Below are positions 18,239-27,848 of a stretch of 64,000 bases of DNA, piece after piece. The notes beneath the pieces were generated by a model that saw only the letters and a program-made list of their open reading frames with translations, was not told where the DNA came from and made no database searches. Origin of the DNA: G963677485 sp942492855 (GTDB lineage: Bacteria > Armatimonadota > HRBIN16). Numbering within the stretch: the first letter of the stretch is position 1; every line of letters starts with the position of its first letter. Both the position numbers and the translations under genes were made by a program. The stretch covers positions 5,022,001 through 5,086,000 of the forward strand of contig OW818647.1 of NCBI GenBank assembly GCA_942492855.1, read 5' to 3'.

Positions 18239-18257
18239 GCCTGGGGGTGGATAGAAT

Positions 18258-18290
18258 CACCTATACTTGTTGATAAGTATAGGTGTTTTT
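18258..18290 (+). terminator. Rho-independent terminator of the 12910-18238 operon
   Basis: An 11-bp perfect stem, CACCTATACTT (18258-18268) with AAGTATAGGTG (18275-18285), a 6-nt loop and TTTTT immediately after. Confidence 0.92.
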
Positions 18291-18308
18291 ATCCATTCTT
18301 ATTTACGG

Positions 18309-19193
18309 CTACGGCTTCCACACGTAGATGGTCTTCTGGCTGGCGATGTCGATCACTGATAGCTCGGTGTCATGAAGCACAATCAGCCTGGTGCCACTGG
18401 CGTTGAGTTTCAACACACTGAGCGGCTTTTGGATCCAACCAAGCGGAATTCGGGCACCGGTTTGTTGATCGAGCATATACGGCCCTTGATCATCGAGACG
18501 GCAGACGTGTCTCAGGTGTTGAGTGATGTTGACGTCCTTGGGCAGCAGCAGCGGCTCTACCGCGTCTCCTATCCGTGCCTGTAGTAGCTGCTGCTCGCTC
18601 ATCATACCTGTGACATTGTTCTTTGCGACGTCCCACGTCACATATCCGTAGTGGGTATCGAACCCGTAGAGAATATTCGGATCACTCTTATCGAAGTTCA
18701 GCGCCCAGAACCCCGTTTTGGAACTAATCTGGGTGACCAGACTGCCAGTTTCCAAGTCATATATGCCGCTCCCTGCTTTCGAGTTGACGATGGCACGGCG
18801 ACCGGAGGTGTTGATCGCCGCTATTGTAGTATTCTCTGCATCGATGCTGAACTGTTTGCTATTGCGTGTGGTGGGGTCGATCCATCGCACACCCGAATAT
18901 GACTGCGTGATGAGCTTTGTGCCGTCTGCACATGGCCACACAGCATTATAGTTGCTGTCGCTATCGACCTTTGTAATGATCCCTGTGTCGATGTTAATCA
19001 GCAGGCAGTCGCGTTTTGGGGCAAAGAATATGGTATGTCCGTCGTCAGCCCATGCCGCATCGGTGGATACATATGTCGTGAACCCGGAATCAGAAAACAG
19101 TTTATCTTCCGGCATATCATCCTGTGCGATGCATGCTGAACCAAGCGTAACCAGCGCGAAGCCAACGATGAATGGTAATGTCAGTCTGCTCAT
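18309..19193 (-). CDS. Short secreted beta-propeller protein, copy 2
   Basis: A 294-residue exported protein with a Sec signal (RLTLPFIVGFALVTLGSACIAQ) and repeated beta-strand motifs as in WD40/YVTN-like propellers (WADDGHTIFFAPKRDCLLIN, SDPNILYGFDTHYGYVTWDV, ELSVIDIASQKTIYVWK). The ATG at 19193 overlaps the stop of the longer propeller gene (ATGA), with GGAG 9 nt upstream. It is homologous to the 21184 gene: both end in ELSVIDIASxKTIY and share DTHYG/DEHYG-x-V-x-WD. Function unknown. Confidence 0.85.
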   Translation of the reverse strand: MSRLTLPFIVGFALVTLGSACIAQDDMPEDKLFSDSGFTTYVSTDAAWADDGHTIFFAPKRDCLLINIDTGIITKVDSDSNYNAVWPCADGTKLITQSYSGVRWIDPTTRNSKQFSIDAENTTIAAINTSGRRAIVNSKAGSGIYDLETGSLVTQISSKTGFWALNFDKSDPNILYGFDTHYGYVTWDVAKNNVTGMMSEQQLLQARIGDAVEPLLLPKDVNITQHLRHVCRLDDQGPYMLDQQTGARIPLGWIQKPLSVLKLNASGTRLIVLHDTELSVIDIASQKTIYVWKP

Positions 19194-21154
19194 TTGACCA
19201 GCTCCTTCGATAGATTCGGTGTGTATTTCAACCCTTGGTTCTTGATGTAGCCAACTTGCCCATTCCCCAGTACCCACAGTTTTTTCAAAACCTCGGCACT
19301 GCCATCATACCGACCGTCGCTGCTGATGACCGCGGTCTCTCCATACGGCTGCCATATGCGGGCTACCCGCTTGGCTGATGAAGCATCATATAGGTCGTAG
19401 CAATTGGAGTCGACGCAGACAAGTATACGTCGGTCATCGGCGCAGTAAATGGCGTTGATGCCGGCTTGCGGAAGCGTATGCAGTGGTTTGCCAGTCGAAA
19501 GGTCCCAGATGCGAAGCGTCTTCGCCTCATCCAGACTGATCAAACGGCTGCCAGCGATATTGAACTGGGCAACGATCACCCGCCCTTGATGTGGGAACAG
19601 CTTCTGTTTGAATTTGTTACTCCCCGGTTCAACAAGGAACAGTGTGGAACCCCGGCCATATGCATCTATAGGAGCAGGCGGCATGTCATAACCGCCCATG
19701 GCTACCATCTTGCCATTTGGACTTACTACCATCATATCTACTATAGATAGAGGCTTTGGTAACAGCTCATCTTTATGTAACTGAACATTCCATAGAAATG
19801 AACCTGTTGCGTCCCTGAACGCGAAATACCGACCATCATAACTCATGCTGTTTATAGTTATCTGCCTGAAGAAGCGGTCAAATTTTATGGTGCTGATTAG
19901 TTTATTAGGCTCGAACGAATATGTCATCAGCTTACTGTTCTTACCATCGACATACAGATAATTAGCTCCTCCAACTCCAACCATAAGTGTATTTCCGGAA
20001 CCGTATACATTTTCATTCCCACTCTCCGACATCTGATAAACATCATTGAACACCTGCCAGAACATGGCGTGTGGATAGCGTAGTTCCTTCCTGTAAGCCA
20101 ATATGGCAGGCAAGGTGACCAGCTTTCCAAAGCCTCCACCTGACGCATCCGAAATCGAGAAGATTGTTTTACCTGTAGCCATGCTAACAGCTTGTAGTGG
20201 AGCTCCAACGGAAAACATTATTTCACCATTCCCGCTAAACCGGATACCCATTGGGCTTATACTGGGTGGGGTGATGCCGCTAATCGGCTTCAACTCATTG
20301 TCCAGAATTGCTAGTTTGAAATTTTTTTCTGTGACCACAGCCCCCTTTGGTGATACTCCCATGACTTCGTCTGTTAGTCGCTTGAAGGGCAGCACAGGTT
20401 TGAAACCATCAGCCTTCCAGTGAGCTAGAAAACCAGACGGTATGGCGGCCACAATCTCCTTGGTAAGGGCGTTGTAACCTATATACTCACCAATTGAACT
20501 CTGTGTATAGTGTCGGTCATCTTCATCTTTTACTGTATAGGTCTGAACGTTCAGGTCATCAGCACTAATGAGAACCATAGTGTCATATCCCGTTATACCT
20601 GCCCATTTTCCGCATTCTGGAATCGAGACCAGTGAGGTTAAGGGATACCCAGTTTGCTTCGATCGGGTGGGCTTGCCTGTGATCACATCAAATTCTGTAA
20701 GCAGCCCATCTTCATAAGAGACCAACAGCTTTGATGAATTTAACGGAAACAGCATAGAGACTATGGGGCAATCTGAAGGTATAAGCAGCGGTGAGCGGGC
20801 TCCCGTAGTGCTGTATACATAGATACCTGTGCGAATTCCTATGGCTACCCATTCACCGTGTGAGCTGATGGCCAGGGCGGGGTTAGATCCGTCTCGTGAC
20901 CGAGTTGTTGTGATATTATCGGCAGTAGCTTCTGGCATGTAACGTGCGATGATCTGCTTGTCAGCCAGCCTGAGTACAACATACTCCTCGGCAAATGAGC
21001 TTAGTAGTGCCGTTTTACCGTCTGCCGAGAGCTTAGTGTCGGAATACATCATGCCATATGTGGTCGGCCCCACCCAGTCCATGGGGTTGACGGGAGCGCC
21101 GAGGGCCGACGCGGCGGCGCAGAGCAGCGTGGCGAGGGTGAGCAGATGGCGCAT
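19190..21154 (-). CDS. Long secreted beta-propeller protein, copy 2
   Basis: A 654-residue exported protein. The signal peptide MRHLLTLATLLCAAASALGA is followed by PVNPMDWVGP, also found in the 22086 paralogue. The body is WD40-like: ALAISSHGEWVAIGIRTGIYVY, FRDATGSFLWNV, GSRLISLDEAKTLRIWDLSTGKPLHTLP. Near the C-terminus is VISSDGRYDGS, a motif seen at the end of many bacterial WD40 domains. I choose the ATG at 21154 (AAGGAG upstream) over the GTG 33 nt earlier. Translationally coupled to the short propeller gene. No enzyme domain visible; possibly a surface or periplasmic scaffold. Confidence 0.85.
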   Translation of the reverse strand: MRHLLTLATLLCAAASALGAPVNPMDWVGPTTYGMMYSDTKLSADGKTALLSSFAEEYVVLRLADKQIIARYMPEATADNITTTRSRDGSNPALAISSHGEWVAIGIRTGIYVYSTTGARSPLLIPSDCPIVSMLFPLNSSKLLVSYEDGLLTEFDVITGKPTRSKQTGYPLTSLVSIPECGKWAGITGYDTMVLISADDLNVQTYTVKDEDDRHYTQSSIGEYIGYNALTKEIVAAIPSGFLAHWKADGFKPVLPFKRLTDEVMGVSPKGAVVTEKNFKLAILDNELKPISGITPPSISPMGIRFSGNGEIMFSVGAPLQAVSMATGKTIFSISDASGGGFGKLVTLPAILAYRKELRYPHAMFWQVFNDVYQMSESGNENVYGSGNTLMVGVGGANYLYVDGKNSKLMTYSFEPNKLISTIKFDRFFRQITINSMSYDGRYFAFRDATGSFLWNVQLHKDELLPKPLSIVDMMVVSPNGKMVAMGGYDMPPAPIDAYGRGSTLFLVEPGSNKFKQKLFPHQGRVIVAQFNIAGSRLISLDEAKTLRIWDLSTGKPLHTLPQAGINAIYCADDRRILVCVDSNCYDLYDASSAKRVARIWQPYGETAVISSDGRYDGSAEVLKKLWVLGNGQVGYIKNQGLKYTPNLSKELVK

Positions 21155-21183
21155 TATGTGCGGTCTCCTTGGTATGTAGTATT

Positions 21184-22089
21184 TCACTTTGTTGGCTGTC
21201 GGAGCTTCATTTTGTAGATCGTCTTCTTGCTTGCGATGTCAATAACCGAAAGCTCCTTTTCAGTCCATGAGATTAACCGAGCGCCGTTGGAACTCGGCTC
21301 AATGAATACGGTATCTGGACTTAGTGGTGGGAGCGGTGTTTTCTTTCCTGTCTGTTGATCAACTAAACAAAGGGTCTTATCTATCATCCGATAGACATAC
21401 CGAAAATGACTGGTGCGGTTTTTTGTGTATTCCGCTTGCATGGTTCTGTAGGTATCTTCATCGATATTGCCGCTGCTAAAATAAAGTGCTTTCCTGTCCA
21501 GGATTTTGACGATGCTGTCTGTCTCGATATCCCAACTCACCTTACCGTAGTGTTCATCAGTACCTGTCACGATGTTTGCGGCGGCTGGGTCAAAACTAGT
21601 AGCACGAAAGCCCGCAGATGGGTTGATGCGTTTTATGAGTGTCATGTTCTCAAGGTTGTAAATGCAGCATCCATAGGACGTATTGATTATCGCTCTTTTC
21701 CCATTTTTGTCTATCGCTGCAAGCCCAGGCTGGGGGGATGGGGTTCCCAGCGGCTTCATACTCCAATCTTGAACATTCAACATCCATACGCCATAAATAC
21801 CTTCTGCGATGATGAACTTACCATCATTACATCGGACCGCAGTAAGCAGTTGCGGGACGGTCGGCAATGGCTGCTTCACTCCGGTATTCACATCGACTAA
21901 CGTCGTACGACCGTTCTGAGACACAAGTATGGTCTGGTCTCCAACCGCCCATGTTGCACATATTTGGTCTGAGTATTGCATCGTGAATGTACACATAGGA
22001 AAGGGAGTGTAATCCTTACATGATCCATACTTGCAGGTGAATAGTATAGTGGCAACACATGCCAATGCGATCTTCTGTAAAAGTGTCAT
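21184..22089 (-). CDS. Short secreted beta-propeller protein, copy 1
   Basis: A 301-residue exported protein. The signal peptide region is MTLLQKIALACVATILFTC; a Cys at its end might be a lipobox-like Cys but the context is not convincing. Propeller strands include WAVGDQTILVSQNGRTTLVDV, IVTGTDEHYGKVSWDIE and ELSVIDIASKKTIYKMK. The ATG at 22089 forms ATGA with the stop of the long propeller gene and has GGGGAG upstream. Paralogue of the 18309 gene. Confidence 0.83.
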   Translation of the reverse strand: MTLLQKIALACVATILFTCKYGSCKDYTPFPMCTFTMQYSDQICATWAVGDQTILVSQNGRTTLVDVNTGVKQPLPTVPQLLTAVRCNDGKFIIAEGIYGVWMLNVQDWSMKPLGTPSPQPGLAAIDKNGKRAIINTSYGCCIYNLENMTLIKRINPSAGFRATSFDPAAANIVTGTDEHYGKVSWDIETDSIVKILDRKALYFSSGNIDEDTYRTMQAEYTKNRTSHFRYVYRMIDKTLCLVDQQTGKKTPLPPLSPDTVFIEPSSNGARLISWTEKELSVIDIASKKTIYKMKLRQPTK

Positions 22090-24020
22090 CGTGATAATGC
22101 TCCCCATAGTCCAGGTGTATAGAGTAAGCTGCTTTTCGAAAGGGTGCCGGCACGCCCCTGCTCAAACGTCCATATCTGTTTGTCCCGCAGGTTCTCAGTG
22201 CCATCGTAACGGCCATCGACAGAGACTGTCGCGTAATCCTGGTAAGTGCGCCAGGTTCGTGCCAAGTATTTTCCTGTAGTGGCATCAAACAGATCGTATG
22301 CGCAGGAGTTCGCACGGACAAATATGCGCCTGTCATCCATGCAAAAATAGGCATCTATGCCCGCATTCGGAATAGTAAACAGGAGCTTACCTGAGGTTGT
22401 ATCCCACATGCGCAGAGTGTTAGCCTCGTCGATGCTTATCAATCGAGTGCCTTTGAGGTTGAACTGAAGTGCCAGCACATATCCTTGATGGGGGAATAGC
22501 TTACGAATCACCTTAGTGCTGCCCGATTTGGCAATAAATATCGTGGATCCTCGTCCATAGTCATCTAGTGGAGGAGCTGGGAAGTCAAACCCAGCCATTG
22601 CGACCAACCGGCCATCCGGACTCGGTTTACCACTACTGATTGCAGACGCGATATCGGGAACCGATAGGTGTTGTCCACTTTTCCGATCGCGGAGTAAAAA
22701 TAGTTTGCTGCGTATACCCGCGAGCAGCCGTGCATCGTTACTCATAGTGAGATTTCGATCGTGTTCACCGAAATCAGAGTAGAACTCACTACCCGTATAC
22801 TTCCCGATCTGTTTACCGGTGGTAATGTCCCGCAGTACAAGTAGCCCACTCTTGGTTGGAAACACCGTGTATTTACCTGCAGTAGCGTCGAAGTCTGCAC
22901 CGGTACTTACTGAATACAGGCCCGGTATTATTTGCCGGTAATCACGTCGTAAAGAAGGATGTATCTTGATCCCGCTGGTAATCGCAGAAAAACCCATTTG
23001 ATAACCATCAAAACTCATATCGGTAACCCAACGAAAGCTGCGGTTTTCGATGTCGACCATTACAGGATGGAAAGAGCCGGCAAGGGCAAAATGGCCATTT
23101 GCGCTGGTACTGACATTAACGGTTGGTATTTCATTAGTAGAACGTTTGATCGCCTTCATAGTGATGTCGCGTATACTCAGGTTGAAGTCATCATTGGTAA
23201 TCGCATATCCATTAGGTGTCATAAGTTTTATATCGAATTTGCTTTGTTCGGCACTGACTAGCTCCATATTGGGCATCTTCCAACGAGCCAGATCACCAGA
23301 AGGCAGAAAGGCGCTTAGCAGATGGTTTTTCTTGTCATATCCAATGAACGAACCATGCCCCGAGACTACTATCGACGGGAATGAGGAGGATTGAGTTTTC
23401 AGGTATGACAACGAGTAGTCAGTCGGATCAATGAGCACCATCGTATCCTGCTTCACGATACCCGCTAGTTTTCCCAAATCGGTAAGCATAGAAAGGCAGT
23501 ATACGGCTTGCCCTATCTGTGTCTCTTTCACCATCTGCTCCGAGCCACAGTCGTATTCACTGAGAACACCACCAGTTGTGGCGATCAGTAGATGGCTTGT
23601 GCCTGGAATGAACAGTATGGATGCTATGGAGGTTTCTGGTCTGATGTGTTGCACAGGTTCTCCTGTCAACCTGTTCCACCATAGTACCGAATCGCCACTG
23701 TTCAGGGCTAGATATTCACCATGGCCGCTTAAGCACATGGCCGGGCCATATGGACCGAACCTCATCTTACGAGTTCCGTTGTCAAAACCAGTTAAGACAT
23801 ACCGTTTAATGATACGACTTTGAGGAACGTCCATGATATCGACCACGCCGTGTTCATTATAAAGAGCCGCAACTAAGCCATCATCGGAGATAGCCGAACT
23901 GTGTATCATGTTAGGCGCAGCCGGCCCCACCCAGTCCATGGGGTTGACGGGTGCCGAAGGGGCTGCAAGCACCGCCATAGCGGCGCAGAGCAGCAGGGCG
24001 AAGGTGAGCAGATGGCGCAT
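22086..24020 (-). CDS. Long secreted beta-propeller protein, copy 1
   Basis: A 644-residue exported protein with signal peptide MRHLLTFALLLCAAMAVLAAP, then APVNPMDWVGP and WD40-like repeats (MCLSGHGEYLALNSGDSVLWW, GTRLISIDEANTLRMWDTTSGKLLFTIP, VSVDGRYDGT). Same architecture and similar sequence as the 19190 gene; the two long/short gene pairs lie head to tail. It is the first gene of the minus-strand group, so a promoter should lie in 24021-24303; I see TATAAT on the minus strand near 24063 but no clear -35. That 283-bp divergent spacer holds nothing else I can name. Confidence 0.85.
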   Translation of the reverse strand: MRHLLTFALLLCAAMAVLAAPSAPVNPMDWVGPAAPNMIHSSAISDDGLVAALYNEHGVVDIMDVPQSRIIKRYVLTGFDNGTRKMRFGPYGPAMCLSGHGEYLALNSGDSVLWWNRLTGEPVQHIRPETSIASILFIPGTSHLLIATTGGVLSEYDCGSEQMVKETQIGQAVYCLSMLTDLGKLAGIVKQDTMVLIDPTDYSLSYLKTQSSSFPSIVVSGHGSFIGYDKKNHLLSAFLPSGDLARWKMPNMELVSAEQSKFDIKLMTPNGYAITNDDFNLSIRDITMKAIKRSTNEIPTVNVSTSANGHFALAGSFHPVMVDIENRSFRWVTDMSFDGYQMGFSAITSGIKIHPSLRRDYRQIIPGLYSVSTGADFDATAGKYTVFPTKSGLLVLRDITTGKQIGKYTGSEFYSDFGEHDRNLTMSNDARLLAGIRSKLFLLRDRKSGQHLSVPDIASAISSGKPSPDGRLVAMAGFDFPAPPLDDYGRGSTIFIAKSGSTKVIRKLFPHQGYVLALQFNLKGTRLISIDEANTLRMWDTTSGKLLFTIPNAGIDAYFCMDDRRIFVRANSCAYDLFDATTGKYLARTWRTYQDYATVSVDGRYDGTENLRDKQIWTFEQGRAGTLSKSSLLYTPGLWGALSR

Positions 24021-24303
24021 ACATATTCTCCTTCAGTCAGTTCATCACATCACTGTAACGTCATTATACGCCTCCAATGCGACCGGTTTCCAGCCAAATC
24101 CTCACTATTTTCCGGTTATACCAATGGCTGTGACACATCGCGGTAAAACGGTGCCGAATCCTGGTCGTTGCGCCCTATCCATCGCAACCGCAATTCGCTA
24201 TACTGATAGGTGTATTTACCAGCACTCATGTATGTCGCAGGTGTTATCGCAACACTTCGGCTCACATCATCCGATATACCAAAACACATAAGGTGGAAGT
24301 GAC

Positions 24304-25254
24304 ATGGCACTGCAAAACTTTGAACAAAAGACTCAGAAGATTCGTGAAGACTACCTCGCCGCGAAGAAGGCGAATCCCGCACGTTTTGAGGCCAAGCTGA
24401 ACCTCTCCTGGAGCAACTGGGGGTTTGGCATGGAGAAGCTGGAGGTCTCGGCTAAGCGGCTGGCTGACAACGGCATCCCCTTCATCGAATTGCACGGAAA
24501 CCGCTACGGAGCCGACCTTGGCTATAAGGCGAAAGAGACTCAGATGATTTTAGATGACCACGGCGTGAAAGTGGGCGGTATCTGCGGCATGTTCAGCCCG
24601 CAGTGCGACATGGCCAGCAACATCCCGACCATCCGCCAGACCGCCATCGACTACATCCGCCGCAACGTCGACCTCGCCCAGGAGATGGGTGGGAAGTACA
24701 TCCTCATCGTGCCCGGCGCGGTGGGTCGTCCCGGTGTGATCGACGATATGGAAGTGGACCGCTCACTTGAGACCCTGGCGTTGGTCGCCGATGTGCTGAC
24801 CGCCGCGGGCATCAGGGGGGCCATCGAGCCCATCCGATCGGCCGAGACCAGCATCATCCACTCTTTCGCAGAGGCCAAAGACTACATCAAGCGGCTGAAC
24901 CACCCCGGCGTGCAGCACATCAACGGCGACGTCTACCACATGCTGGTGGAGGAGAGCCACATCCCCGAGGCCATCGTCAACGCAGGCTCCATGCTGACCA
25001 ACCTTCACCTGGCCGACACCAACCGGTGCGCTCTGGGCGATGGTTCCCTCGACGTAGACACGCTGATCATGGCGCTCTACCTTATTGGTTATAACAACGA
25101 GTGGTGCTACGCCACTCCGGAACCTCTTGGCCCTGGCGGCGATCCATACCCCGCTATGTACGGCAAGCCCGATCCCAAGTTCCTTGACGCGTTGGTGGCC
25201 GACACCGCCCGCTGCTGGTATGAGCGCGAGGCCTACGTGCGCAGTCTCGCATAG
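24304..25254 (+). CDS. Sugar phosphate isomerase/epimerase (AP-endonuclease-2 fold)
   Basis: Predicted cytosolic TIM-barrel isomerase or epimerase of the xylose-isomerase-like superfamily, 316 residues. The metal-site segments are visible: GIPFIELHGNRYGADLG, VGGICGMFSPQCDMA, GGKYILIVPGAVGRPG, GIRGAIEPIRSAETSIIHSFAEAKDYIKRL with conserved Glu, VQHINGDVYHML, LTNLHLADTNRCALGDGSLD. Acts on a keto-sugar or related metabolite; the substrate cannot be told. RBS AGGTGG upstream. A hairpin follows. Confidence 0.85.
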   Translation: MALQNFEQKTQKIREDYLAAKKANPARFEAKLNLSWSNWGFGMEKLEVSAKRLADNGIPFIELHGNRYGADLGYKAKETQMILDDHGVKVGGICGMFSPQCDMASNIPTIRQTAIDYIRRNVDLAQEMGGKYILIVPGAVGRPGVIDDMEVDRSLETLALVADVLTAAGIRGAIEPIRSAETSIIHSFAEAKDYIKRLNHPGVQHINGDVYHMLVEESHIPEAIVNAGSMLTNLHLADTNRCALGDGSLDVDTLIMALYLIGYNNEWCYATPEPLGPGGDPYPAMYGKPDPKFLDALVADTARCWYEREAYVRSLA

Positions 25255-25277
25255 TCAAACATATCAAAATAGTAATC

Positions 25278-25320
25278 GGTGGGGCAGAACACGCGTCGAT
25301 AAACGGCCGTCTGCCCCACC
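25278..25320 (+). terminator. Perfect 11-bp hairpin after epimerase gene
   Basis: GGTGGGGCAGA (25278-25288) pairs perfectly with TCTGCCCCACC (25310-25320) around a 21-nt loop, followed by the poor T-run CTCTTAG. It could act as a terminator or as an mRNA-stabilising hairpin between the epimerase and the next gene. Confidence 0.55.
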
Positions 25321-25353
25321 CTCTTAGCATAATCCGCCTGGAGATGATGGTTC

Positions 25354-27813
25354 ATGAGTAAGATTTTCGTGCTAATGATGCTTGCAGCCTGTATCGGCGC
25401 AGCAAATGCAGCCACACGGCTGAAGCCCACATTCATCTCCTCAAATGGAGCAACAATTGTCGCTTCCGCGGTGGTTACTGATGCACCTTACCAAGCTGAC
25501 AAAACAGGCAAATCCGACGCCACAGCCGCCATCCAAAGCGCATTGGATGCCGTGACGGATGTTGGCGGCGGCGTGGTGTACATGCCTGCTGGAAAGTACC
25601 GCATCGAGGGCAGCCTCAAACTCGGTTACGCCACGGCACTGGTTGGCGAATGGGTTCACCCAGACAAAGGTGGCATCGGTAAAGGAACCATTTTGCTGGC
25701 GTATGCCGGTAGAGATAAAGCCGATGGTGACGCATTACTTCTGACCACCAGATCCGAAACGGCGCTGATGAACCTCACCATTTACTACCCTGAGCAGAAG
25801 CCGGATGATATCCGGGCCTATCCACCCACGATCTCTTCATTCATGTCGACTCTGCAAAATCTGACATTGTGTAACTCTTATTTCGCTATTGATCAAAAAT
25901 CGATGAACGCCAGTTTCCTTGGTAATATCTTCGGAACCGCGCTTGTCAGGGGGTTATATGCTCCCGAATCGCAGGAGTTCTCCTGGATTCGGGATGTACA
26001 ATTCGACAATTTCTATTGGAAAGAGGCCGTCAAGCTGTTCGACGGCAAACCCATGACCGCTGCGCAAGCGGCAACGGTAGACGCCTATACGAAGGCGCAC
26101 CTCGTCGGCCTGGAGCTTCAACGGCTGGATGCACTCGCGATCGATGGTTTTTCCGCAAAATCAACCCAGGTTCCTATCCGGATGGCTAAGAACCCGAAAT
26201 ATCCACACCCAGTGTTTGGCTACGGCGGTGTGGCGATGGATTTCAAAGGCCAACGGGACGAACAAGGATGGGCGCCTTGGTATTACTACATGCGTTATGC
26301 CAATGTGGACAATGTGCCCGATGCTAAGGGCAAGCGATACCTGTTCCCAAAAACACCGACACCAGCCCGTGTAGACGCAAAGTCGTTCATCAACGTCACC
26401 CAGCCGCCATATAGCGCGCAAGGTGACGGCATCGCCGATGACACTGCGGCGGTCAAGAAGGCTTTGTCGGCGGCATCAAAACGTGGCGGCGGCACCGTCT
26501 ATCTTCCTCAAGGGCACTACCGAATCACTTCTCCGCTAGTCATCCCCACGGGCGTTGAGCTCCGTGGTCCCTACGCGGCAGGCAAGATGAGGGCGTTCAA
26601 AGAAGGCTGCGCGTTGGAAGTATATTGCGGCAAAGGCACCATCTCACCCGAAACCGACACCGCGTTCATCACGCTGCAAGCGAACTCAGGAATCCGCGGG
26701 TTCACGATCTCGCACCCAGAGCAGTCGTTCGACGTCAAGAAGCTGGTCTCCTACCCATACACCATCAGGGGTAATGGATCGAATGTGTATATCATGGATG
26801 TCGACCTGTTGAACTCCACATACGGCATCGACTTCGCCACCAATCGCTGCGATAGCCACCTGGTCAGGGGCATGTGGGCCACCGTCCTCTATAAGGGCAT
26901 CACAGTTGGTGCCAACTCAAACGGCGGGAAGCTGGAGCGCATGGCTTTTTCCGTGGGACCCTTCTGGGAATCAGGGCGTTATGTCTCTTTCGAGACGCCG
27001 GAGGCGAAGACCGCACTGTTGGACTTCATCAAAACGCATCTGGTTTGTTACCAGTTCGGCGATTGCTCCTCTGAGATGGGCTGGGGGCTGGTGAGCTTCC
27101 TGCCGCTGACGCACTATGAATTTAGCAGCCAGAACGGCGCGGGCTGCACAGATTCCACTTTCTGGCTGAGCATGCACGATGTGGGGCATCGGTATAACGT
27201 GCTGGCCAATACAGGGCGCAACATCAGCCTGGTCGGCTATTTCTGCTCCGGCTCCGGAGAGGGCAAATACAACTGGCTGGAGGTTGGTCCTGACTTCAAG
27301 GGACCGCTGAATATCTACGCGAAGACCGTGCAACAGTCCGGTATCAACCACCCATACGGCTTTTCCTCACGGCAGGTTGCGTTCTACGAGGAAACCTCGC
27401 TGACCACCGGTCGGAATGCCACCGCAAGGAAGAGTGCGGACGGCAAAAGACCCGCGAATGCGGTTGACCGTGATCCACGCAGCTACTGGCAGGCACCCTC
27501 AGGCAGTGACCTGGACGTGGATTTGGGCCAAGCCCGCACCATCACCGGCTTCGGACTGGTCAACGCTGGGCTGTTCGACGATCTAAAGCAAAATGCCGAA
27601 GAGGCTGAACTGTGGACCAGCACAGATGGTCAGAATTACACCAAAGCCGAAACGGTCTATGTCAGGCCCGGAGGCGCCCTTCAGCCGAATGCCCACTCCT
27701 GGGCAGACTGCCCGGTCACACCGGTCACCGCCAGATACGTCAGGCTCAAGGTGACCAAACCAGGTGCCGATGGCATCATACGGATATCCACTTTCAACGT
27801 ATTCGGTTACTAA
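25354..27813 (+). CDS. Secreted two-domain beta-helix (pectate-lyase-3-like) protein with discoidin domain
   Basis: Exported 819-residue protein. The signal peptide is MSKIFVLMMLAACIGAANA. Two pectate_lyase_3-type right-handed helix starts are visible: TAAIQSALDAVTDVGGGVVYMPAGKYRI (about residues 58-85) and DDTAAVKKALSAASKRGGGTVYLPQGHYRI (about 362-391). The last 140 residues look like an F5/8 type C (CBM32-like) domain: NAVDRDPRSYWQAPSGSDLDVDLGQARTITGF through ARYVRLKV. Probably binds and cleaves or processes pectin-like or other acidic polysaccharide. The second half may be the catalytic helix; active-site residues cannot be assigned by eye. Followed after 35 nt by a URO-D-family gene. Confidence 0.82.
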   Translation: MSKIFVLMMLAACIGAANAATRLKPTFISSNGATIVASAVVTDAPYQADKTGKSDATAAIQSALDAVTDVGGGVVYMPAGKYRIEGSLKLGYATALVGEWVHPDKGGIGKGTILLAYAGRDKADGDALLLTTRSETALMNLTIYYPEQKPDDIRAYPPTISSFMSTLQNLTLCNSYFAIDQKSMNASFLGNIFGTALVRGLYAPESQEFSWIRDVQFDNFYWKEAVKLFDGKPMTAAQAATVDAYTKAHLVGLELQRLDALAIDGFSAKSTQVPIRMAKNPKYPHPVFGYGGVAMDFKGQRDEQGWAPWYYYMRYANVDNVPDAKGKRYLFPKTPTPARVDAKSFINVTQPPYSAQGDGIADDTAAVKKALSAASKRGGGTVYLPQGHYRITSPLVIPTGVELRGPYAAGKMRAFKEGCALEVYCGKGTISPETDTAFITLQANSGIRGFTISHPEQSFDVKKLVSYPYTIRGNGSNVYIMDVDLLNSTYGIDFATNRCDSHLVRGMWATVLYKGITVGANSNGGKLERMAFSVGPFWESGRYVSFETPEAKTALLDFIKTHLVCYQFGDCSSEMGWGLVSFLPLTHYEFSSQNGAGCTDSTFWLSMHDVGHRYNVLANTGRNISLVGYFCSGSGEGKYNWLEVGPDFKGPLNIYAKTVQQSGINHPYGFSSRQVAFYEETSLTTGRNATARKSADGKRPANAVDRDPRSYWQAPSGSDLDVDLGQARTITGFGLVNAGLFDDLKQNAEEAELWTSTDGQNYTKAETVYVRPGGALQPNAHSWADCPVTPVTARYVRLKVTKPGADGIIRISTFNVFGY

Positions 27814-27848
27814 CAAACACACACTAAGACCATCGGGGGCATCAGATT

